From Pedobacter schmidteae (GTDB lineage: Bacteria; Bacteroidota; Bacteroidia; Sphingobacteriales; Sphingobacteriaceae), in assembly GCF_900564155.1 (NCBI RefSeq), contig NZ_LS999839.1, positions 1,733,097-1,797,096 of the forward strand: a stretch of 64,000 bases of DNA, given 5' to 3'. The translations under genes and the position numbers were made by a program. Positions within the stretch are counted from its first letter, which is position 1. The number at the start of each line of letters is the position of its first letter. Of this stretch, positions 53,954 to 63,555 are shown piece after piece. The notes under the pieces were generated by a model. It was not told where the DNA came from and did no database searches. It saw only the letters and a list, made by a program, of their open reading frames with translations.

Positions 53954-56900
53954 CTAATAAGCCAAATTAGGGCTAAGCCATCTCTCTACTTCATCCAGCG
54001 GCATATTTTTTCTTACCGCATAGTCTTCTACCTGATCTTTGGTAATTTTGCCCAAGCCAAAATATCTGGATTGCGGATGCGCAAAATAGAAGCCGCTTAC
54101 AGCAGCAGTAGGATACATGGCATAACTTTCGGTCAGCCGCAGACCAATTTTAGCTTCTGCGTCCAGCAGTTCAAATAAAGTGCCTTTTTCGGTATGTTCC
54201 GGGCAGGCAGGGTAGCCAGGTGCCGGACGTATGCCCGAGTATTCCTCTTTAATCAGCGCTTCATTGTCCAATTGTTCTTCTTTTGCATAACCCCAATAAT
54301 CTTTACGTACCAGTTCATGCATTTTTTCCGCAAAAGCTTCGGCCAACCTATCGGCCAGCGCTTTGGCCATTATGCTGTTGTAATCGTCATAAAGGGCCTC
54401 AAATTCGGCAACCAGTTCGTCGCAACCTATACCTGCAGTTAATGCAAAACCTCCAAAATAATCGGGTATACCGGTTTCTTTTTGGGCCACAAAATCCGAA
54501 AGTGCATAATATGGCTGGTCCGCAGTCTTTTCTGCCTGTTGGCGAAGGGTATGGATCACTACTTCTTTACCTTCCACATCTAATACGATATCGTCACCAA
54601 CTGCATTTGCAGGCCAAAAGCCAATTACTGCTTTAGCGGTCAGCAATTTCTCGTCTACTATTCTTTTTAACAACGTTTGTGCATCGGCAAACAGCTTTTT
54701 GGCTTCATCACCCACGGTTTTGTCTTCCAGTATCCTTGGGTAGCTTCCACGAAGCTCCCAGGTTTGGAAAAACGGGGTCCAGTCAATATAAGGGACCAGT
54801 TCTTCCAGTGGATAATTTTCAAATATCCTTGTCCCGGTAAATGTTGGGGCAGGGGCAACCAATGTGGTGTCTATTTTAAAATTTTCCTTACGTGCTTCTT
54901 CAATGGTTTTAAAGCGCTTGTCCGAGCGCTTGTTCAAGTGTGCTTCACGTGCTTTATCATACTCTGCTCTTATCCCCGCAATATAGTCCTCACGGGTATC
55001 TTTGTTCATCAGCGTACTGGCTACAGTTACACTTCTCGAGGCATCAAGGACGTGGATGGCGGGGCCTGAATAGTTTGGTGCAACTTTTACAGCCGCGTGA
55101 ATACGCGAGGTTGTAGCGCCGCCAATCATTAATGGAATGGTAAAACCTTCACGTTCCATTTCTTTGGCAAAGTGAACCATTTCATCAAGTGAAGGTGTAA
55201 TCAGCCCGCTTAATCCGATGATATCAGCATTGATTTCTTTTGCTTTTTTGATAATGTCCTGCGCGGGTACCATTACGCCCATATCCACAATTTCGAAATT
55301 GTTGCAGGCCAGTACCACACCTACAATGTTTTTACCGATATCGTGCACATCTCCTTTTACAGTGGCCATCAGTATTTTTCCGGCCGAGGAATTCTGGTCC
55401 TGATCAGGGTTGCTGAGTTTTTCCTGCTCAATAAAAGGTAATAGGTAAGCTACCGCTTTTTTCATCACACGGGCCGACTTTACTACCTGTGGTAAAAACA
55501 TCTTTCCGGCACCAAAAAGATCTCCAACGATGTTCATCCCGTCCATCAAAGGACCTTCAATCACTTGTATTGGTCTTGCATATTTCTGGCGGGCTTCTTC
55601 TACATCGTTATCCAGATATTCGATGATACCCTTTACCAGGGCATGCGATAAACGCTCTTCTACCGATCCTTTGCGCCATTCTTCGTCCCTTACAACCTCT
55701 TTCCCTTTTGATTTGATGGTGTCCGCAAATTCAACCAGTCTTTCGGTTGCATCCTCTCTGCGGTTCAACAATACATCTTCTACCAGTACCAATAGCTCTG
55801 GTGGTATTTCCTGATAAACTTCCAGCATCCCGGCGTTTACAATACCCATATCCATACCGGCCTTAATGGCATGGTACAAAAATGCGGAGTGCATGGCTTC
55901 CCTAACCGTATTGTTTCCTCTAAAAGAGAATGAAATATTGGATACCCCACCACTTACTTTTGCATAAGGCAGGTTTTCCTTAATCCAGCGGGTCGCATTT
56001 ATAAAGTCTACCGCATAGTTATTGTGTTCTTCCAGTCCCGTTGCTACCGTAAGGATATTCGGGTCAAATATAATATCCTGTGGAGGGAACCCGAGTTCGT
56101 TTACCAATATGTTGTACGATCTGCTACAGATTTCTATACGTCGTTCGTAATTGTCGGCTTGTCCAAGCTCATCAAAAGCCATTACCACTACGGCAGCACC
56201 ATAGGTCATGATTTTGAGGGCACTTTCTCTAAATTTATCTTCTCCTTCTTTCAGTGAGATGGAGTTTACAATACCTTTCCCCTGCAGGCATTTTAATCCG
56301 GCTTCAATTACACTCCATTTGGAGGAGTCGACCATGATTGGTAGCTTGGAAATATCAGGTTCAGAAGCAATGAGATTTAAAAATTTGGTCATGGATGCTT
56401 CGGAATCAATCATTCCTTCATCCATATTAACGTCAATTACCTGTGCGCCACCTTCTACCTGCTGTCTGGCAACTGTTAGCGCGGCTTCAAAATCGCCGCT
56501 TAGTATCAGCTTTGAAAACTTAGGAGATCCTGTGATGTTTGTCCGCTCGCCCACATTTACAAAAATGCTTTCGGGGGTAATGGTTACAGGCTCCAGTCCG
56601 CTTAGGCGCATGTATGGCTCAATATGCGGAATTTTACGAGGAGCTACATTTTTGGCTTTCGCTGCGATACAGCCAATATGCTCGGGAGTGGTGCCACAGC
56701 AACCGCCTACTATGTTTACAAACCCATGCTGAATAAAATCTTCAACCAGATGAGCTGTTTCGTGTGGCATTTCGTCATAGGCCCCAAACTCGTTGGGTAA
56801 GCCTGCATTTGGATAGGCTGAAACATAGCAAGGTGCCTTTGCCGAAAGCTCTTCAATATGGGGCCTCATATCTTTGGCACCCAAGGCACAGTTAAAGCCT

Positions 56901-57613
56901 ATACTGATAGGATTGGCATGGATCACGGAATTCAAAAATGCTTCGGCAGTCTGACCACTTAGGGTTCTTCCCGAGGCATCGGTAATGGTACCCGAGATCA
57001 TGATTTCTATTTTTCGGCCAATTTCGGCTTCATATTTTTTTATAGAAAATATAGCGGCCTTCGCATTTAGGGTATCAAAAATGGTTTCAATGAGCAGTAC
57101 GTCCGAGCCACCATCTACCAGTCCACGTACCTGCTGGTCATAAGCATCTACCAGTTCATCAAAAGTAATGGCCCTGAAACCAGGGTCGTTTACATCGGGC
57201 GAAATAGATAGGGTTCTGTTGGTTGGACCTACCGCCCCAGCCACAAAACATTTGCGGTCGGGGTTGGCTGCCATAAACTCATTTACAGCTTCCTTTGCAA
57301 TTTTTGCCCCTGCAAAACTCATTTCGTAATCGAGTTCTTCCATCTGGTAATCGGCCAGTGAAATACGCTGTGTACTAAAAGTGTTGGTCTCAATGATATC
57401 AGTACCGGCCTTAAGGTATTCGGTATGTATCTCTTTGATGATGTCTGGGCGTGTTAAATTTAACAGATCGTTGTTCCCTTTGACATCGCATGGGTGATTT
57501 TTGAAGCGCTCGCCCCTAAAATCTTCTTCAGATAAAACGTAACGCTGTATCATAGTGCCCATTGCACCGTCGATGATCAGGATCCGTTTTTCTAGTTCTT
57601 CTCTAATGTTCAT
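53954..57613 (-). CDS. metH: cobalamin-dependent methionine synthase
   Basis: 1,219 residues with all four MetH modules. The homocysteine-binding module (about 1-320) has zinc Cys residues in GFNCALGAK and [10 protein letters not shown]. The pterin-binding module (about 345-630) has [18 protein letters not shown]. The cap and cobalamin module (about 640-880) carries the B12-ligand motif [11 protein letters not shown]. The C-terminal reactivation domain (about 900-1219) has the SAM-binding region with [15 protein letters not shown]. It transfers methyl from methyl-THF to homocysteine. Full length, no truncation. A SAM-I riboswitch precedes it. Confidence 0.98.
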   Translation of the reverse strand: MNIREELEKRILIIDGAMGTMIQRYVLSEEDFRGERFKNHPCDVKGNNDLLNLTRPDIIKEIHTEYLKAGTDIIETNTFSTQRISLADYQMEELDYEMSFAGAKIAKEAVNEFMAANPDRKCFVAGAVGPTNRTLSISPDVNDPGFRAITFDELVDAYDQQVRGLVDGGSDVLLIETIFDTLNAKAAIFSIKKYEAEIGRKIEIMISGTITDASGRTLSGQTAEAFLNSVIHANPISIGFNCALGAKDMRPHIEELSAKAPCYVSAYPNAGLPNEFGAYDEMPHETAHLVEDFIQHGFVNIVGGCCGTTPEHIGCIAAKAKNVAPRKIPHIEPYMRLSGLEPVTITPESIFVNVGERTNITGSPKFSKLILSGDFEAALTVARQQVEGGAQVIDVNMDEGMIDSEASMTKFLNLIASEPDISKLPIMVDSSKWSVIEAGLKCLQGKGIVNSISLKEGEDKFRESALKIMTYGAAVVVMAFDELGQADNYERRIEICSRSYNILVNELGFPPQDIIFDPNILTVATGLEEHNNYAVDFINATRWIKENLPYAKVSGGVSNISFSFRGNNTVREAMHSAFLYHAIKAGMDMGIVNAGMLEVYQEIPPELLVLVEDVLLNRREDATERLVEFADTIKSKGKEVVRDEEWRKGSVEERLSHALVKGIIEYLDNDVEEARQKYARPIQVIEGPLMDGMNIVGDLFGAGKMFLPQVVKSARVMKKAVAYLLPFIEQEKLSNPDQDQNSSAGKILMATVKGDVHDIGKNIVGVVLACNNFEIVDMGVMVPAQDIIKKAKEINADIIGLSGLITPSLDEMVHFAKEMEREGFTIPLMIGGATTSRIHAAVKVAPNYSGPAIHVLDASRSVTVASTLMNKDTREDYIAGIRAEYDKAREAHLNKRSDKRFKTIEEARKENFKIDTTLVAPAPTFTGTRIFENYPLEELVPYIDWTPFFQTWELRGSYPRILEDKTVGDEAKKLFADAQTLLKRIVDEKLLTAKAVIGFWPANAVGDDIVLDVEGKEVVIHTLRQQAEKTADQPYYALSDFVAQKETGIPDYFGGFALTAGIGCDELVAEFEALYDDYNSIMAKALADRLAEAFAEKMHELVRKDYWGYAKEEQLDNEALIKEEYSGIRPAPGYPACPEHTEKGTLFELLDAEAKIGLRLTESYAMYPTAAVSGFYFAHPQSRYFGLGKITKDQVEDYAVRKNMPLDEVERWLSPNLAY

Positions 57614-57733
57614 TTAAAAAAAATCCATATGAGCATATAATAAGCTAAAGTTGATAGAGGCCTGAGCCTAAACAAGTGCCGAACTCATTATATACAAAGC
57701 TTACTCGGAATTCTGGTGTTGTAGCGAATTCAA

Positions 57734-57840
57734 CTTATCTGTCAGAAACCAATGTTTCAGTTTCTGTAGAATGTAGCACCTTATAAGTACAGGTTGCTAA
57801 GACTTCGCAGGGTCTAATCCCTCCGTCTTTCTCTATAAGC
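57734..57840 (-). promoter_or_regulatory. SAM-I riboswitch upstream of metH
   Basis: Read on the minus strand, the leader has the S-box core in order: P1 left side CTTATAGAG, the kink-turn/P2 segment GACGGAGGGATTAGACCCTG, the conserved GAAGTCTTAGCAACCTG, then AAGGTGCTACATTCTAC, a P4-like hairpin GAAAC..GTTTC, and the P1 right side AGATAAG. SAM binding should reduce metHF expression. No strong terminator is seen in the 120 bases before metH; AAGTTGA (57730-57736) can pair with TCAACTT (57648-57654), a possible alternative helix. Confidence 0.9.
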
Positions 57841-57844
57841 ACCA

Positions 57845-57876
57845 CAAAGGTGCAACAAAGAAAAATCATTTCCAAA
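57845..57876 (-). promoter_or_regulatory. candidate metH promoter
   Basis: On the minus strand TTTG (57876-57873) and CACCTTTG (57852-57845, seven of eight to TAnnTTTG) are 20 bases apart. The transcript would start just before the riboswitch P1 helix, as expected for an S-box leader. Confidence 0.5.
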
Positions 57877-58073
57877 AAAACAGGTGGTAAAGCATATATT
57901 ATTGTTGTAAATGGCCAATTTGTTGTTGGAAAAGGAATTATGTTTTGTTTCAGCGACGTCGGGGCTTCGAATCTATGGGGGCATTTTAGTTACGTGTATG
58001 GCTTTTGTGTTTCCCTTGATGGCTTTTATTTTGCCTTGTAGGAGTATAATAAATTCAGGATGACGAAGCACAA
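57877..58073. other. spacer between metH and the BI-1 gene
   Basis: About 200 bases without a convincing gene. A 63-codon open frame on the plus strand (57850-58041, GTG start) has no family resemblance and crosses the metH promoter, so it is not called. A palindrome remnant lies at its end. Confidence 0.5.
58048..58065. repeat. remnant of the dispersed palindrome
   Basis: AATAAATTCAGGATGACG matches the right half of the elements at 30551-30634 and 50929-51013. The left half is missing, so it no longer forms a hairpin. It abuts the BI-1 gene terminator. Confidence 0.7.
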
Positions 58074-58106
58074 AAAAAAGAGGCTGATTGATGCAGCCTC
58101 TTTTTT
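58074..58106 (-). terminator. intrinsic terminator after the BI-1 gene
   Basis: 13-bp perfect stem: AAAAAAGAGGCTG (58074-58086) with 58094-58106 around a seven-base loop. It has T-tracts in both directions, 20 bases after the BI-1 stop. Confidence 0.85.
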
Positions 58107-58126
58107 ATACCGTTGTATGGAATGAC

Positions 58127-58879
58127 TTATCTTCTGTCGCCGAATATTCTTAGTAGATATAAGAAAATGTTCAGGAAGTCAAGATAAAGTGATAATGCAC
58201 CCATAATGGCCAATTTTTTGGTGTCGGCATCTTCCATTCTTGCACCACTTTCTTCCAGTCCTGCACCAATTCTTTTCAGTTTTTGAACATCATAAGCGGT
58301 TAAAGCAGTAAATATGGCAATACCTATAAACGCCATGAATAAGCTAAAGTTTTCACTTTGAATAAACATGTTTACTACGCTGGCAATTACCAGGCCCACT
58401 ACCCCAATCATCAGGATTGGTCCGAATTTACTCAGGTCAATATTGGTGGTGTAGCCCATAAATGCCATGATACCGAAGATGCCCGCTGCACCAATAAAGC
58501 AGCTCAACACAGAGCCTGAGGTGTAAAGGAGGAGAATAAAGCTTAAACTAATTCCTGTCAATACGGAATAAAGAATAAAAACACCAACCAGTGCACCAAA
58601 GGAGAGTCGATTAAGGCCTGCACTCATTAACAGTACCAAGCCAAGAGGGGCTAGCATCGCTACCCAACCCAGCATACCCATTTTTCCGGTTTCCTGATTG
58701 ATCAGATAGGTCATCATTTCGGGTGTACTTGCCATGTAATAGGCTGCCAAGCTTGACAAGCTTAGCGCTACAAACATCCATAAGAATACATTGGCAAAGA
58801 ATTTTTTGGCAACTTTGCCCGTTATATCTTCTACAAAAACAGACTGGTTTGACCAGTTTTGATTATTGTTATTATCCAT
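58127..58879 (-). CDS. Bax inhibitor-1/YccA family membrane protein
   Basis: 250 residues with seven hydrophobic segments from about residue 30 and the C-terminal BI-1 pattern (IFTALTAYDVQKLKRIG and ALSLYLDFLNIFLYLLRIFGDRR with its membrane Asp). The N-terminal tail is Asn-rich. Characterised BI-1 relatives such as YetJ are pH-sensitive calcium leak channels and YccA binds FtsH; which applies here is unknown. A candidate promoter lies just upstream. Confidence 0.92.
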   Translation of the reverse strand: MDNNNNQNWSNQSVFVEDITGKVAKKFFANVFLWMFVALSLSSLAAYYMASTPEMMTYLINQETGKMGMLGWVAMLAPLGLVLLMSAGLNRLSFGALVGVFILYSVLTGISLSFILLLYTSGSVLSCFIGAAGIFGIMAFMGYTTNIDLSKFGPILMIGVVGLVIASVVNMFIQSENFSLFMAFIGIAIFTALTAYDVQKLKRIGAGLEESGARMEDADTKKLAIMGALSLYLDFLNIFLYLLRIFGDRR

Positions 58880-58894
58880 TTTTTTTAATTTATT

Positions 58895-58925
58895 TAAAGG
58901 TACTAATTGTTTCTTTCTTACAAAA
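58895..58925 (-). promoter_or_regulatory. candidate promoter of the BI-1 gene
   Basis: On the minus strand TTTTG (58925-58921) and TACCTTTA (58902-58895, seven of eight to TAnnTTTG) are 18 bases apart. The -33 element abuts the stop of the preceding gene. Confidence 0.45.
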
Positions 58926-58926
58926 G

Positions 58927-59499
58927 CTATGCCCCGAGCCTTTTTGTCAGGGTTTCTTCAACTTTTTTAAAGAATTGAAGTGGTTTTAAGGTCCGCCATG
59001 CCAAATCGTCAAGTTGTCCGCCGAAATTGATGTAGTAATCAATATTATTGTTTTTAAACTCACTGATCACATGTTCCTGGAAATTGATGCCCGTAATCCA
59101 GCCTTCTTCCACTTCCTGAAACCACTCTTCGTAATAACTGTCCTCTTCCGAAGAATGGAAGTTCAGTACGTTTTCGCCAATAAGGATAAATTTATTGATG
59201 CCTTCATCCATCATCAGCTCCAGAATTTCCCGTTTTAAAAGCATAATGTCGTTTCCTATGGCATCATTCCATTCTCCAATAAATTCTATGATGGCATAAT
59301 GCCTGTCGTAGTCGGCGTACAATACTTTCAGGTATAGTGTGCCCGAACCGAAGTCGTCCCATTGGGGATGAATAAGGAAGTTGTACAATTGTTTATCAAA
59401 GTAAAACTCCGAATATTCGGTATTGTAAAATGGCGAACGTTCATCTTCGGCGGCGATGTAATCATCGCGCCACAGATAAAAAGGTTCAATTTCATGCAT
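58927..59499 (-). CDS. conserved protein of unknown function, 190 residues
   Basis: I do not recognise a family. The protein is acidic, has no signal peptide or membrane helix, and starts MHEIEPFYLWRDDYIAAEDE. It is rich in aromatic residues (YYEEWFQEVEEGWITGINF, WNDAIGND) and has an alternating strand/helix pattern with a DDLAWRTLKPLQFFKKVEE C-terminus. Gene-like codon use, length and tight spacing (eight bases after murQ stop side, 47 before the BI-1 start) support it as real. It sits between murQ and the BI-1 gene on the same strand. Confidence 0.8.
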   Translation of the reverse strand: MHEIEPFYLWRDDYIAAEDERSPFYNTEYSEFYFDKQLYNFLIHPQWDDFGSGTLYLKVLYADYDRHYAIIEFIGEWNDAIGNDIMLLKREILELMMDEGINKFILIGENVLNFHSSEEDSYYEEWFQEVEEGWITGINFQEHVISEFKNNNIDYYINFGGQLDDLAWRTLKPLQFFKKVEETLTKRLGA

Positions 59500-59507
59500 A
59501 AGCTATT

Positions 59508-60314
59508 TTATTTGTGGCTGGCTTCAACCGCTTTACGGACACTTCCGTAACGTAGCAGCAAATCGGCAGCCTGATCATGATCAATATGCAAAGCATCCAT
59601 CACCATCTGCGTACCTCTGTCAACCAGTTTATGATTGGTCAACTGCATGTCTACCATCTTATTGCCTTTTACTTTACCCAGTTTAATCATTACAGTGGTA
59701 CTCAGCATGTTTAAAACCAGCTTTTGCGCCGTTCCTGATTTCATCCTGGTTGATCCGGTTAAAAATTCGGGGCCAACGACTACCTCTACCGGGCAATCGC
59801 TTTCGGCCGCTACAGGTCCGCCGTCATTACATACAATACAGCCGGTAAGGATACCATGTTGACGAGCTGTGTTTAAACCACCAATCACATACGGTGTTGT
59901 GCCCGATGCAGCAAGCCCTACCAGGCAGTCTTTAGCATTAATGTTGTATTCCTGCAGGTCTATCCAGGCTTGTGTTGTGTCATCCTCCGCATTTTCTACC
60001 GCCTTTCTGATGGCGGTGTCTCCACCGGCAATGATGCCCACTACCCAGTCAAAAGGTACACCAAAGGTTGGCGGGCATTCCGAGGCATCTACGATACCCA
60101 AACGGCCGCTTGTACCTGCTCCGATATAAAATAACCTTCCTCCATTACGCATGCGATCTGCTACAGCAGTAGCTAATTTTTCGATCTGTGGAATTGCTTT
60201 CTCTACGGCCAGTGGCACAAGTTTGTCTTCTGTGTTTATGCCTTTCAGAATTTCAAGTACCGACATCTTGTCGATGTCATGATACTTTGACTCTTGCTCG
60301 GTTATTCTTATCAT
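59508..60314 (-). CDS. murQ: N-acetylmuramic acid 6-phosphate etherase
   Basis: 268 residues, slightly shorter than E. coli MurQ (298). The SIS-domain motif GRLFYIGAGTSGRLGIVDASECPPTF with the catalytic Glu, GDTAIRKAVENAEDD, LAASGTTPYVIGGL and TGSTRMKSGTAQKLVLNMLST are characteristic. It cleaves the lactyl ether of MurNAc-6-P to GlcNAc-6-P and lactate in peptidoglycan recycling. A SIS-only length is normal for this branch. No MurNAc kinase is adjacent. Confidence 0.96.
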   Translation of the reverse strand: MIRITEQESKYHDIDKMSVLEILKGINTEDKLVPLAVEKAIPQIEKLATAVADRMRNGGRLFYIGAGTSGRLGIVDASECPPTFGVPFDWVVGIIAGGDTAIRKAVENAEDDTTQAWIDLQEYNINAKDCLVGLAASGTTPYVIGGLNTARQHGILTGCIVCNDGGPVAAESDCPVEVVVGPEFLTGSTRMKSGTAQKLVLNMLSTTVMIKLGKVKGNKMVDMQLTNHKLVDRGTQMVMDALHIDHDQAADLLLRYGSVRKAVEASHK

Positions 60315-60417
60315 ATTCTTTTTTCTACTTCTCTAACGGTTAAGGTATCTCTATTCTACTTCCTGTTCTGTCTGCTTCCCAAATAGGAGACCCCAATGTT
60401 TTTATAAAATTCGGCAT

Positions 60418-60436
60418 TTTCTTGTTAAACAAGAAA
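60418..60436. promoter_or_regulatory. 19-bp palindrome between divergent murQ and S41 genes
   Basis: TTTCTTGTT/AACAAGAAA around one central base, perfect and odd-symmetric, in the 264-base divergent spacer. It could be an operator for a dimeric regulator. The rest of the spacer is AT-rich with TAACTTTA at 60557-60564 as a possible -7 box for the protease. Confidence 0.35.
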
Positions 60437-60578
60437 TTTAAGCGCAAAAACAGTACAATTTATCATTGGTTGGGCTGCTTTTTAATGAATTCCGGGAAAT
60501 ATCTAAACAATTGCAAATGAATGCAGTTTAATTTATTAATTGACTAGCATATTTCATAACTTTACGCTGCATTTAGTC

Positions 60579-62165
60579 ATGAAAAAGAATACCCGTTATA
60601 ATCTCTTAATAGCCCTCACTTATTCGGTTACATTAATAGGTGGGATGTACTTTGGGTATAAGTTTTTGAAAGATCAGGGCTTTCAGTTTCAAAGACCGGT
60701 TCAGTTTGCCAGTAACAGCACAGAAACCGAAAAGGTAGATGAAATCATTCATATTATTAATAAGAATTATGTGGATGATGTAAATGCGGATTCTTTAAAC
60801 CATTTACCGATAGACAGTCTGCTTCATCAGCTGGATCCGCACAGCATATATCTTCCTCCAGCCAAAGCCAATGAAATGAGCGAAACGCTGGAAGGAAACT
60901 TTGAGGGCATTGGCATCGAATATTATATCCTTAAGGACACCTTATTGGTAACCAATGTGGTAAAAGATGGGCCTGCATTTATAGCTGGGATCAGACAGGG
61001 AGATAAAATCCTGAAGATTGATACGGTTACTGTGAGTGGTAAAGCTTTGCCGAGAGATCAGATGATTGGACGGATAAGAGGGAGGAAAGGTACCGCCGTA
61101 AAGCTAACGATTGTTCACCCAAGAGATACCCAGCAGGTAATTTTTCTGGTAAATCGCGACAGGGTGAAGGTGAGCAGTGTTGACGCCGCTTATTTATTAA
61201 CGCCCGAAACGGCCTATATCCGAATCAGCAAATTCGGGGCAGATACAGATAAAGACTTTATTGAAGCCTTAAGAGCGCTTAAGCCAAAGGGAATGAAAAA
61301 GTTGATTCTGGATTTGAGAGATAATGGTGGCGGGTACCTGAGTGCGGCTACAGGGTTAGCCAATCAGATTTTACAGGAAAATAAGCTGATTGTATATACG
61401 GAAGGTAAACATGAGCCGCGGACAGATTACACCACTTCCGGTGGAGGAGAATTTGAACAGGGGAAACTGGCCGTACTGATCAATGAAAATTCCGCTTCGG
61501 CCAGCGAAATTCTTGCAGGAGCTGTTCAGGACTGGGGTAGGGGATTGATTATTGGTCGTCGTTCTTTTGGAAAAGGCCTGGTACAGGAACAATTCCCATT
61601 CGGTGATGGGTCTGCTTTAAACCTTACCATCGCCAGGTATTATACCCCTTTGGGCAGAAGCATTCAAAAGTCCTATAAAAAAGGATATACGGCCTATAAA
61701 AATGAGATTGATGATCGTTTTAATGATGGTGAGCTGACCGCTGATAATGGATATGCTCTTAGAGATTCACTACGGAACAAGAACTTTACAAGGGGTGGAA
61801 TACAGCCTGATATTTATGTAAAGCTGGATACTACCGGTTACAACAGGTTTTATAATAAGTTGATTACTAAAAAGATTCTGTTTGACTTTGTATATGATAT
61901 ATTGGCAAACCGATACAATACCGCCTACCTGGATCAGAATATTGCCGGGTTTAACATCAGTGATAACGATTATCACGATTTATTGAGGTATATTCAGAAT
62001 AGGGGTGTGCCAATTGACCAAAAGCAACTGATTGCTTCCAAACAGCTGATCTATAATGATGTTAAGTTGCTTTTGTATAAATATCACTTGGGTGATGCCG
62101 GTTACTATAAGGCACTAAACCTAAGTGATCCTATGGTGAAGCAGGCTGTTGCCAGCCTGCAATAA
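60579..62165 (+). CDS. S41 family C-terminal processing protease
   Basis: 528 residues from ATG 60579 (MKKNTRYNLLIALTYSVTLIGG); a TTG 13 codons earlier is unlikely. One N-terminal membrane anchor, a PDZ domain (about 90-180: GIGIEYYILKD, GIRQGDKILKID), then the S41 core with the catalytic Ser in INENSASASEILAGA and the Lys in GRRSFGKGLVQEQFPFG. It degrades or trims exported proteins in the periplasm, as CtpA/Prc do. It is divergent from murQ and convergent with der, with five bases between the stops. Confidence 0.95.
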   Translation: MKKNTRYNLLIALTYSVTLIGGMYFGYKFLKDQGFQFQRPVQFASNSTETEKVDEIIHIINKNYVDDVNADSLNHLPIDSLLHQLDPHSIYLPPAKANEMSETLEGNFEGIGIEYYILKDTLLVTNVVKDGPAFIAGIRQGDKILKIDTVTVSGKALPRDQMIGRIRGRKGTAVKLTIVHPRDTQQVIFLVNRDRVKVSSVDAAYLLTPETAYIRISKFGADTDKDFIEALRALKPKGMKKLILDLRDNGGGYLSAATGLANQILQENKLIVYTEGKHEPRTDYTTSGGGEFEQGKLAVLINENSASASEILAGAVQDWGRGLIIGRRSFGKGLVQEQFPFGDGSALNLTIARYYTPLGRSIQKSYKKGYTAYKNEIDDRFNDGELTADNGYALRDSLRNKNFTRGGIQPDIYVKLDTTGYNRFYNKLITKKILFDFVYDILANRYNTAYLDQNIAGFNISDNDYHDLLRYIQNRGVPIDQKQLIASKQLIYNDVKLLLYKYHLGDAGYYKALNLSDPMVKQAVASLQ

Positions 62166-62170
62166 TTCTC

Positions 62171-63472
62171 TTACTTCTGTCTGAAGTATATTTGAATGGG
62201 TACGCCGCTAAAATCAAAGTTTTCACGTAACTTATTTTCAATAAAGCGCTTATAAGGCTCTTTAATGTATTGAGGAAGGTTACAGAAAAAAGCAAACATG
62301 GGCGATGTACCATTAATTTGCGTAATGTACTTTATTTTGATATACTTTCCTTTTAACGCAGGAGGTGGGTATTTTTCAATAATTGGCAACATTACGTCAT
62401 TTAATTTTGAGGTCGGTATTTTTTTGCTCCTGTTTTTATATACGTCAAGCGCTGTTTCTACTGCCTGAAATATACGTTGTTTGTTGATGGCCGAAGTAAA
62501 GATGATTGGAACATCGGTAAATGGCTGTAGCTTATTGCGAATCTGATCTTCAAAAACATTCGCCGTTTTGCTATTTTTTTCTACCAGGTCCCATTTGTTG
62601 ACCAGGATGACGATTCCTTTTTTATTTTTCTCTGCCAGGTGGAAAATATTTACGTCCTGTGATTCGAGGCCTTCCATGGCATCAATCATCAGGATTACCA
62701 CGTCAGCTTCTTCCAGCGCCTTAATGGTTCGCATTACTGAATAGAATTCTATGTTTTCTTTCACCTTGGTTTTTTTACGCAAACCTGCGGTGTCAATAAA
62801 CATAAATTCGTGACCGTATTGATTGTAGTGGATGTGTATCGAATCTCTGGTCGTACCGGCTATCGGGGTTACAATATTTCTTTCCTTTCCAATCAAAGCA
62901 TTGATCAGTGATGACTTTCCAACATTCGGCCTACCTACAATGGTTAATTTAGGTAGGGTGTTTTCTTCCTCAGGTCCATCTTCAAAGTGTTTGATCACTT
63001 CGTCCAGTAAATCTCCGGTTCCCGATCCGGTCATAGATGATATCGGATAGATTTCGCCCAGGCCGAAACCATAAAATTCGGCTGCATCATTTTGCAGTTG
63101 TGTATTGTCAACTTTATTGACAACTATAAATACGGGTTTTTTGCTGCGTCTTAGTAATTGAGCAATTTCATCATCCAAATCGGTAATGCCTGTGGTTACA
63201 TCAACCATAAATAGCAATACAGAAGCTTCTTCGATGGCAATAACTACCTGCTCGCGGATGGCAGTTTCAAAAACATCTTCTGAATTGGCTACATAACCTC
63301 CGGTATCTATTACGGTAAATTGTTTGTCTGTCCACTCTGCCGAACCATAATGGCGGTCGCGTGTTACCCCGCTGAAATCATCAACAATAGCTTTACGACT
63401 CTCTGTTAAGCGGTTAAAAAGGGTAGATTTGCCTACGTTTGGTCTTCCGACAATTGCAATAATATTTGACAT
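62171..63472 (-). CDS. der: ribosome biogenesis GTPase Der
   Basis: 433 residues from ATG 63472 ([17 protein letters not shown]); the longer open frame adds an unlikely MCIFVAFK segment. Two tandem G domains are complete: [21 protein letters not shown], and [24 protein letters not shown], followed by a KH-like C-terminal domain. It acts in 50S maturation. It is 83 bases downstream of era on the same strand, a logical ribosome-assembly pair. Confidence 0.97.
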   Translation of the reverse strand: MSNIIAIVGRPNVGKSTLFNRLTESRKAIVDDFSGVTRDRHYGSAEWTDKQFTVIDTGGYVANSEDVFETAIREQVVIAIEEASVLLFMVDVTTGITDLDDEIAQLLRRSKKPVFIVVNKVDNTQLQNDAAEFYGFGLGEIYPISSMTGSGTGDLLDEVIKHFEDGPEEENTLPKLTIVGRPNVGKSSLINALIGKERNIVTPIAGTTRDSIHIHYNQYGHEFMFIDTAGLRKKTKVKENIEFYSVMRTIKALEEADVVILMIDAMEGLESQDVNIFHLAEKNKKGIVILVNKWDLVEKNSKTANVFEDQIRNKLQPFTDVPIIFTSAINKQRIFQAVETALDVYKNRSKKIPTSKLNDVMLPIIEKYPPPALKGKYIKIKYITQINGTSPMFAFFCNLPQYIKEPYKRFIENKLRENFDFSGVPIQIYFRQK

Positions 63473-63555
63473 GGGTGTTTTTACGAATATTTTAAAAGCC
63501 ACAAAGATACACAATCCCCGTGGATATGTCTGATTTTAGTTTTTGTTAAGCAATG

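Noticed and set aside
57850..58041. 63-codon plus-strand open frame between metH and the BI-1 gene
   Set aside because: GTG start, no family resemblance, overlaps the metH promoter region and is too short to be convincing.
63473..63514. N-terminal extension of Der
   Set aside because: The extra residues do not match Der proteins, which begin directly before the first P-loop.
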